7,110 bases of DNA from Microcaldota archaeon (lineage in GTDB: Archaea; Micrarchaeota; Micrarchaeia; Burarchaeales; JACQQB01). The notes beneath the pieces were generated by a model that worked only from the letters and a program-made list of their open reading frames with translations, was not told the DNA's origin and ran no database searches. The DNA lies in assembly GCA_016207225.1 (NCBI GenBank), contig JACQQB010000031.1, forward strand, positions 1-7,110, read 5' to 3'. The position numbers were made by a program, and so were the translations under genes. Within the stretch, counting starts at the first letter, position 1, and every line of letters starts with the position of its first letter. Below, one piece after another: positions 1 to 4,284 of this stretch.

Positions 1-1070
1 CTTTTAACAGAAACTTGTGGATAGAAAATATTTTTTTCTATAAAATCCTTTTCGATTACCCTAGTTGTAACTCCTTTCTTAAGTATGAATTTGGTTTGAT
101 TTTCTCCAACTCCCAAATCTGTAAACATCCATGTCAGGATCAGTGGCTTTTCTTGCGTAATCTCCGTAAATGGCGGATTAACTTCCACAATGCTTCTTAT
201 GTCACTTGCAATCTCCTCTGGGACTCTTTCTGAAATTCTTATTTCATTCGCAACAAACCCGGTATTATTCGGAGAAGTGAGTATCAGGTAAGTGGACACT
301 TCAAACTTGTCAGGCTTACCGGCCACAACTTCTACGCCTAACCTATCCGCTAACTTTGTTATCCCTGAATTCAAAGAATCGAAATCAAAAGGAATCTGTT
401 CACAGGCTGAATAAACATTTTCATTGAACATATCACTGTTCGCAATAGTCCTTGCTTCTGCCCTGATGGCTAATAATGTGTTGAGCAGTGCATATGTCTT
501 ATCACCGCTTGGCTCCTTTTCACTTGCTCTCAAGAGCTCATAAGCTGAATTTACATTATTATCCAAAATTTCAGTCGTGTTTGCGTATAACTGCATCTCA
601 TCCAAAAACTGAAAGCCCGCACCCTGCGCAATTTTGTAGCAAACAGGGGAATAGCAAGCTTTCAAGCAACTCTCCCTGTCTACACACTCGAACCTGTCCA
701 AGCCCAAGGTTTTTCTGCACGCTGATTCTGCCGGCATTCCATTGACAATTGATTCCCTGCTGTTATTGAAATTTGTCAATAAATCCCGTAATCCGCTTAC
801 TTCCTCTTTGGTTAATTTTACGAGTGAGATGTTGATTACGGATTCCTCCCTTTCCTTCACACCCTTCACAATAATTATTTTTGACAGTGTAATATTCCCT
901 TTCATCCTCAACTCTTCAAACTTATAATTGGATATGTCGATTATCCCATCTCCATCGCTGTCAGCGCGCAACTGCTCTTTCAGCTTGGCTTTTTCAGGAA
1001 AAAGAACTTCGCTTTGCTCAATGCAGCCAAAGAGCAGGAACAGGATGAATATGAAAGCTAATTTCCTCAT
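1..1070 (-). CDS. Secreted lipoprotein-like surface protein, C-terminus cut by window edge
   Basis: The frame stays open for 356 codons from the ATG at 1070 to the window edge with no stop, so the gene is 5'-complete and 3'-partial. Residues 1-16 (MRKLAFIFILFLLFGC) form a basic, hydrophobic signal peptide ending in an LFGC lipobox, which predicts lipid anchoring at Cys16. Residues 37-45 (DSDGDGIID) match the DxDxDGxxD calcium-loop pattern of EF-hand/dockerin/thrombospondin-3 modules. Residues 118-144 hold five cysteines (118, 129, 135, 139, 144), with a sixth at 223. Residues about 255-345 look like a beta-sandwich stalk domain of the kind common in archaeal surface proteins, including a 'W-x-F-x-x-L-x-x-GE' stretch near 314-323. 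N-glycosylation sequons occur at N59, N80, N102, N164, N268 and N324. I do not recognise a specific family, and the function is unknown. The start is supported by a TATA box 25 bp upstream and the signal peptide. No Shine-Dalgarno site is visible. Short plus-strand frames across this region are antisense shadows. Confidence 0.85.
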   Translation of the reverse strand, partial: MRKLAFIFILFLLFGCIEQSEVLFPEKAKLKEQLRADSDGDGIIDISNYKFEELRMKGNITLSKIIIVKGVKEREESVINISLVKLTKEEVSGLRDLLTNFNNSRESIVNGMPAESACRKTLGLDRFECVDRESCLKACYSPVCYKIAQGAGFQFLDEMQLYANTTEILDNNVNSAYELLRASEKEPSGDKTYALLNTLLAIRAEARTIANSDMFNENVYSACEQIPFDFDSLNSGITKLADRLGVEVVAGKPDKFEVSTYLILTSPNNTGFVANEIRISERVPEEIASDIRSIVEVNPPFTEITQEKPLILTWMFTDLGVGENQTKFILKKGVTTRVIEKDFIEKNIFYPQVSVK

Positions 1071-1087
1071 ACATAATACAATGAATG

Positions 1088-1104
1088 CTTTAAATATATA
1101 TTTT
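1088..1104 (-). promoter_or_regulatory. TATA-box promoter of the lipoprotein gene (leaderless)
   Basis: Read on the minus strand this is AAAATATATATTTAAAG, an archaeal TATA-type element. Its centre, near 1095, lies about 25 bp upstream of the ATG at 1070. That equals the usual TATA-to-start-site distance in archaea, so transcription should begin at or next to the start codon. No Shine-Dalgarno sequence lies between them, which agrees with a leaderless mRNA. Confidence 0.6.
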
Positions 1105-1138
1105 ATGGTTTGAGGCACGGCAGCCCAAAGAAAAAGCA

Positions 1139-1148
1139 CTTTTATTAA
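1139..1148 (+). promoter_or_regulatory. Probable TATA-like promoter of the membrane AAA+ gene
   Basis: CTTTTATTAA follows a purine-rich stretch (AAAGAAAAAG) that could serve as a BRE. The expected transcript start is around 1170, only a few bases before the ATG at 1177, so the mRNA would be leaderless or nearly so. The match to the TATA consensus is weaker than for the other promoters here. Together with the minus-strand TATA at 1088-1104 it makes a compact divergent promoter region. Confidence 0.4.
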
Positions 1149-1176
1149 GCCCCTGCCTTAAAGCTAATGTGGTTGA

Positions 1177-3903
1177 ATGCCCGCATTGCAACAGAAGCCA
1201 AAGCCCCATACTTTAAGATCGCAAAAATACAGGGCGCTTCTTCTGAGTTTAGGAACTGACCCTGATTTGGCAAACGCCTTACTTGTAACTGCCTCTACAC
1301 TGTTTATCCTTCTTGCTTTCAAATTTTATCCACTCTATCTACTACCGCTCATACTTCTGGTAATAGGTTTTGTTGCCTACCGATCTCCAGTAGCCGGAAC
1401 TATCCTGAATGCACTAGTGGCTTTTCCAGCCATTATTTACCAAACTCCAATTTTAGCCTGGATCTGGGTTCTACTAACCGCAGTAATCTTATTCCAGGCT
1501 TTTGAGTACTGGCATCTGATATCCGTGCTCATTATCCTAATTCTAGCGCCTTTCGCACCAGAGCCAGTAACTTTCTTGGGTGGAATCGTAATCCCGCTGA
1601 TTCTAGCATCTTCACTGATGGTAGGCTCTAAAAAAAGTCTGACGGTCTCAGTACCTGCAGTGTATATAATACTACTATTATCCGCACTATGGGGCCAGAA
1701 CAACGGAGCCTTTCTGGCATTACGGGACCCCGGAGAATTCTACGCAGTAGCCCAGAGCGAAATCGGAGACCTGCTCCAGCCCAGAAAACCATTCGTTGAA
1801 TTTTTCTCTTTAGGGAGCGAATTCCTAAAATCATTTGCAATCTTCACTTCGTTTGAGCAGATCCTGAAAGTTGACATTTTCCTCGGGTTAATAGTAAACA
1901 CTACAATCAGACTGTTCATAGAAGATTCCGCATTGCTTCAATTATTAATCTGGGCAGCCGCTGTTTTCCTTGCCGGCTTCATACCCGGGAGAATAAGGAG
2001 CAACCACAAACAAGTTATAGCCAGTCTCTCATTCTTGCTTTTAATAGTGTCGCATATTCTGGCAATCCAAATCTCAAAACAGCCCTTCAATCCACTAATC
2101 CTACTTTTTGTTTTCGGCTCTATTGCCGGAATTGCGTTTATTGAAAATAAAAACATAAACCTTGCAAGGGAGTTAAGCGTAATAAAAGCAGAAAAAGCCA
2201 GGAGGTTTGGCAAATTCGGTATTGAAGACCTGAGTGCATCCGGAGGAGCCGAGACTTTAGACGATATTGGAAACTACGAAGATGTCAAGACCGAACTTAC
2301 TGAAGCAATAATCTGGCCACTAAGGCAAAAGGAACTGACAGTTGCATACGGGATAAAGCCACCAAATGGCTTACTGTTGTTTGGCCCTCCTGGTACTGGT
2401 AAAACAATGCTCATGCGCGCTTTGGCAAAAGAACTTGAAATCGGTTTCTACTATGTCAAATGCTCAGAAATTTTAAGCGAATGGTACGGAGAATCTGAAA
2501 AAAATATCTCAGAACTATTCACAATTGCTAAGAAGAATGCCCCATGCATTCTATTCTTTGATGAAATAGATTCAATAGGAAAAAGAAGAGACAGCTACAC
2601 CAGCGATGACGTTTCACCAAGAGTCATGAGTCTTTTGCTTTCCGAGATGGACGGCTTTAAAGGAAAAAAAAGCGTAATGGTAATAGGAGCAACAAACGTT
2701 CCAAACCAACTGGACCCTGCCTTGCTCAGGCCTGGAAGGTTTGACAAAATAATCTACATGCAATTGCCAGATAAGGATGCAAGAGCTGAGATTTTTGAAA
2801 AGCATGCAAGGAATATTCCTATAGATGAAAATGTGGATTTTGATAAGCTGGCTGAAATCACTCAGCGTTATTCTGGTGCTGACATTGCCAACATCTGCAT
2901 TGAAGCTGCAAGGAAAACTGCAAGGGAAGCAGTGGCAAAAGACGAGGTCATCCCGGTAACCATGGACCATTTTCTTAAGGTTGTTAAATCCATGAAGCCC
3001 AGTGTCAGCCTAGAGCGCCTGGATGAATACGAGAAATTCCAACTAGACTTTGAAAGGAGAAGTGAAAAGGAAGAGAAGAAGGAAGATGAGAAAAAAGTCA
3101 GCTGGGACGATGTTGTCGGACTGGATGATGTAAGAAAAGCATTGGCCGAAGCAATCGAAATCCCCTTGCTGCATGAGGACCTAATAAAAGAGTATAAAAT
3201 AATCCCAAGCAAGGGATTGTTACTGTTCGGTCCTCCAGGCTGCGGTAAAACTCTAATCGTCAAAGCAGCTGCAAGTGAACTAAAAGCAACTTTCATCAGC
3301 TTAAGCGGTGCAGAGATGCTTAAGCGTGGTTATGATGGTGCAATCTCTATAATCAAAGAAACTTTCAACAGGGCAAGGGAAAATGCACCGGCTGTTATTT
3401 TCATGGACGAAATAGAAGCAATGGCACCTGCCCGCGGAATCTACGGTTCACACGTTGTTGAAAGTGTTGTGGCCCAACTTTTAACAGAACTAGATGGCTT
3501 GAAAGAGCTCAAGAGTGTAATGTTGATCGGTGCAACAAACAAGCCTGCAGCATTGGATCCTGCAATCCTGAGGCCGGGCAGATTCGATAAGATAATGTTC
3601 ATCCCGCCGCCTGATGAAAAGGCAAGAAAAAGAATTTTTGAAATAAACCTAACTAATATTCCTTCTGAGCCACTGGACTTTGAAGGCTTGAGCAGGGTCA
3701 CTGAAGGATTCACAGGGGCCGATATAACCAGCATCTGCCAAGAGGCTAAAATGCTGGTTGTAAGATATAAAATAAAGGGCTCTGCCCACAAGCTGACAAA
3801 GAAAGACCTTATAACAGTAATAAAAGAAAGAAGGCCCTCTGTGTCAGTGGACCAGCTACAAGAGTACTTGTCATTCCTGAAGGAGTATGGTGAACGCAGG
3901 TGA
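1177..3903 (+). CDS. Polytopic membrane-anchored CDC48/VAT-like double AAA+ ATPase
   Basis: A 908-residue protein in two halves. Residues 1-30 are basic. About ten hydrophobic segments follow, near 33-48, 51-68, 70-88, 90-108, 110-126, 131-149, 153-172, 252-270, 279-297 and 304-322. A long loop at 173-251 is probably outside. With a cytoplasmic N-terminus, ten crossings place the ATPase half in the cytoplasm. D1 has Walker A GPPGTGKT (403-410), Walker B FFDEID (460-465), sensor-1 N507, arginine fingers R518/R521 and pore loop EWYGESE (435-441). D2 has GPPGCGKT (685-692), MDEIE (743-747), N788 and R799/R802, so both sites look able to hydrolyse ATP. D1 and D2 are joined by a charged linker (about 624-640), and both end in a similar PSVS...L.EY..F tail. 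CDC48/VAT proteins use ATP to unfold or extract substrates, but their usual N-terminal substrate domain is absent here and the membrane region takes its place. There is no FtsH-type HExxH protease motif and no C-terminal HbYX motif (the end is KEYGERR). A TGA at 1174-1176, directly upstream in frame, makes ATG 1177 the first possible start. The ATPase assignment is secure; the substrate and role are inferred. Confidence 0.96.
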   Translation: MPALQQKPKPHTLRSQKYRALLLSLGTDPDLANALLVTASTLFILLAFKFYPLYLLPLILLVIGFVAYRSPVAGTILNALVAFPAIIYQTPILAWIWVLLTAVILFQAFEYWHLISVLIILILAPFAPEPVTFLGGIVIPLILASSLMVGSKKSLTVSVPAVYIILLLSALWGQNNGAFLALRDPGEFYAVAQSEIGDLLQPRKPFVEFFSLGSEFLKSFAIFTSFEQILKVDIFLGLIVNTTIRLFIEDSALLQLLIWAAAVFLAGFIPGRIRSNHKQVIASLSFLLLIVSHILAIQISKQPFNPLILLFVFGSIAGIAFIENKNINLARELSVIKAEKARRFGKFGIEDLSASGGAETLDDIGNYEDVKTELTEAIIWPLRQKELTVAYGIKPPNGLLLFGPPGTGKTMLMRALAKELEIGFYYVKCSEILSEWYGESEKNISELFTIAKKNAPCILFFDEIDSIGKRRDSYTSDDVSPRVMSLLLSEMDGFKGKKSVMVIGATNVPNQLDPALLRPGRFDKIIYMQLPDKDARAEIFEKHARNIPIDENVDFDKLAEITQRYSGADIANICIEAARKTAREAVAKDEVIPVTMDHFLKVVKSMKPSVSLERLDEYEKFQLDFERRSEKEEKKEDEKKVSWDDVVGLDDVRKALAEAIEIPLLHEDLIKEYKIIPSKGLLLFGPPGCGKTLIVKAAASELKATFISLSGAEMLKRGYDGAISIIKETFNRARENAPAVIFMDEIEAMAPARGIYGSHVVESVVAQLLTELDGLKELKSVMLIGATNKPAALDPAILRPGRFDKIMFIPPPDEKARKRIFEINLTNIPSEPLDFEGLSRVTEGFTGADITSICQEAKMLVVRYKIKGSAHKLTKKDLITVIKERRPSVSVDQLQEYLSFLKEYGERR

Positions 3904-3910
3904 TTTGGCT

Positions 3911-3955
3911 TACTATATATAAAGATAGCAGCCTGGAATCGTATACTATATATAA
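3911..3955 (+). repeat. Direct repeat of a 12-bp TATA-like element, 33 bp apart
   Basis: TACTATATATAA occurs exactly at 3911-3922 and again at 3944-3955, with period 33 bp. The bases between and around the copies differ, so the shared part is limited to the TATA-like core. The predicted start site of the upstream copy falls at the edge of the downstream copy. Confidence 0.7.
3944..3955 (+). promoter_or_regulatory. TATA-like promoter ahead of the 3975 small ORF or RNA
   Basis: TACTATATATAA is centred about 25 bp before the ATG at 3975, the normal archaeal distance from TATA box to transcript start. It could drive a leaderless small mRNA or a small non-coding RNA beginning at about 3975. It lies just after the AAA+ stop codon. 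Confidence 0.45.
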
Positions 3956-3974
3956 TACAGTAAGTACATAATAG

Positions 3975-4067
3975 ATGCAACAAGCGAAAAAAGTTTTAGC
4001 ATTTGCCAATGGTCGAATATTCTTTTTCGACGTGAAAAGAATGAGATTCGTCACTTGCAGATTATAA
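3975..4067 (+). CDS. Possible 30-residue leaderless microprotein (or small RNA instead)
   Basis: ATG at 3975 opens 30 codons ending in TAA at 4065-4067. The peptide begins MQQAKKVLAFANGR and is basic with an aromatic IFFF patch. No known family is recognised. Support is only the placement of its ATG about 25 bp after a TATA-like box, which fits leaderless expression. There is no Shine-Dalgarno site. The same stretch contains inverted repeats: GTCGAA at 4012-4017 with TTCGAC at 4026-4031, and GACG at 4029-4032 with CGTC at 4049-4052. A structured small RNA is therefore an equally good reading. An ORF this short can occur by chance. Confidence 0.25.
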   Translation: MQQAKKVLAFANGRIFFFDVKRMRFVTCRL

Positions 4068-4094
4068 ACTTCGTTCTTATGTGTATTTTATTCG

Positions 4095-4110
4095 GGAATT
4101 TATAAATTCC
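4095..4110. promoter_or_regulatory. Perfect 16-bp palindrome, candidate operator
   Basis: GGAATTTATAAATTCC is identical to its own reverse complement. Its TTTATAAA core resembles a TATA box readable on both strands. It ends 14 bp before the BRE of the S-layer promoter, a position suited to a dimeric regulator. AT-rich palindromes can also arise by chance, so a regulatory role is inferred. Confidence 0.4.
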
Positions 4111-4124
4111 TGTTTATATATCCA

Positions 4125-4139
4125 CGAAACATTTAAATA
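4125..4139 (+). promoter_or_regulatory. BRE/TATA promoter of the S-layer gene
   Basis: CGAAAC followed directly by ATTTAAATA closely resembles the archaeal BRE plus TATA-box consensus. It is the best promoter match in the window. Transcription should start near 4160, giving a leader of about 125 nt before the GTG at 4285. A strong promoter fits the high expression normal for S-layer proteins. Confidence 0.7.
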
Positions 4140-4159
4140 CTCACCATAGTTCAAACGTA

Positions 4160-4284
4160 TAGAAATTCGATGAAGTTCTAGATTTTAATCTAGAATGCGA
4201 GAATGTTTGTGGCCATAAAGTCGCCGATAACAATTATAAAAAATAAAAGGCCCAAAATTTGGCGACATACCATGAGGTGGTATC
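4160..4284 (+). promoter_or_regulatory. Structured 5' leader of the S-layer mRNA
   Basis: Between the predicted transcript start and the GTG, three stem elements are visible. TTCTAGAT (4176-4183) pairs with ATCTAGAA (4188-4195) around a TTTA loop. GTCGCC (4220-4225) pairs with GGCGAC (4261-4266) across an A-rich interior. The Shine-Dalgarno hairpin at 4267-4283 follows with no gap. A competing small hairpin, CCAA (4252-4255) with TTGG (4259-4262), would use part of the second stem. The pairings are read directly; any role in mRNA stability or translation control is inferred. It matches no riboswitch class I recognise. Confidence 0.45.
4267..4283 (+). promoter_or_regulatory. Hairpin presenting the Shine-Dalgarno site of the S-layer gene
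   Basis: ATACCA (4267-4272) and TGGTAT (4278-4283) form a six-pair stem around the loop TGAGG. The Shine-Dalgarno sequence GAGGTG (4274-4279) spans the loop and the start of the 3' strand, and lies five bases before the GTG at 4285. This spacing selects GTG as the start. The TGA at 4273-4275 is in frame and rules out any start before it. Confidence 0.65.

Larger units (their letters stand above)
3904..4284 (+). other. Regulatory intergenic region between AAA+ and S-layer genes
   Basis: This 381-bp stretch contains no long reading frame that I accept as a gene. From left to right it holds two copies of TACTATATATAA, a possible 30-codon ORF or small RNA, a 16-bp perfect palindrome, a strong BRE/TATA promoter and a foldable S-layer leader. 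Each is listed separately. No clear terminator follows the AAA+ stop codon, so some read-through into this region is possible. I see no tRNA-like or CRISPR-like structure. Confidence 0.8.

Noticed and set aside
15..1113. Four short plus-strand reading frames covering the left part of the window
   Set aside because: They lie antisense to a 356-codon continuous minus-strand frame with a clear signal peptide and TATA box. Their translations are low-complexity and resemble no protein family.
1169..1216. GTG-initiated 15-codon frame containing a CPHC zinc-knuckle-like motif
   Set aside because: It is very short, has a single Cys pair and overlaps the AAA+ gene in another frame. The motif is most likely chance.
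1167..1259. ATG at 1167 opening a 30-codon frame that overlaps the start of the AAA+ gene
   Set aside because: It is in a different frame and the peptide has no recognisable features. It would collide with the well-supported AAA+ N-terminus, although it is close to the predicted transcript start.
2868..3296. Minus-strand 142-codon frame inside the AAA+ gene, and the other antisense frames there and in the S-layer gene
   Set aside because: They are serine- or leucine-rich shadows of strongly supported plus-strand genes and have no start signals.
4008..4025. GGTCGAATATT resembling a tRNA T-loop
   Set aside because: The flanking bases do not form an acceptor, D or anticodon stem, and the T-stem does not pair properly.
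3809..4054. Minus-strand 81-codon frame spanning the end of the AAA+ gene and the intergenic region
   Set aside because: It overlaps the conserved C-terminal part of the AAA+ coding sequence, has no promoter or Shine-Dalgarno support, and its translation looks random.
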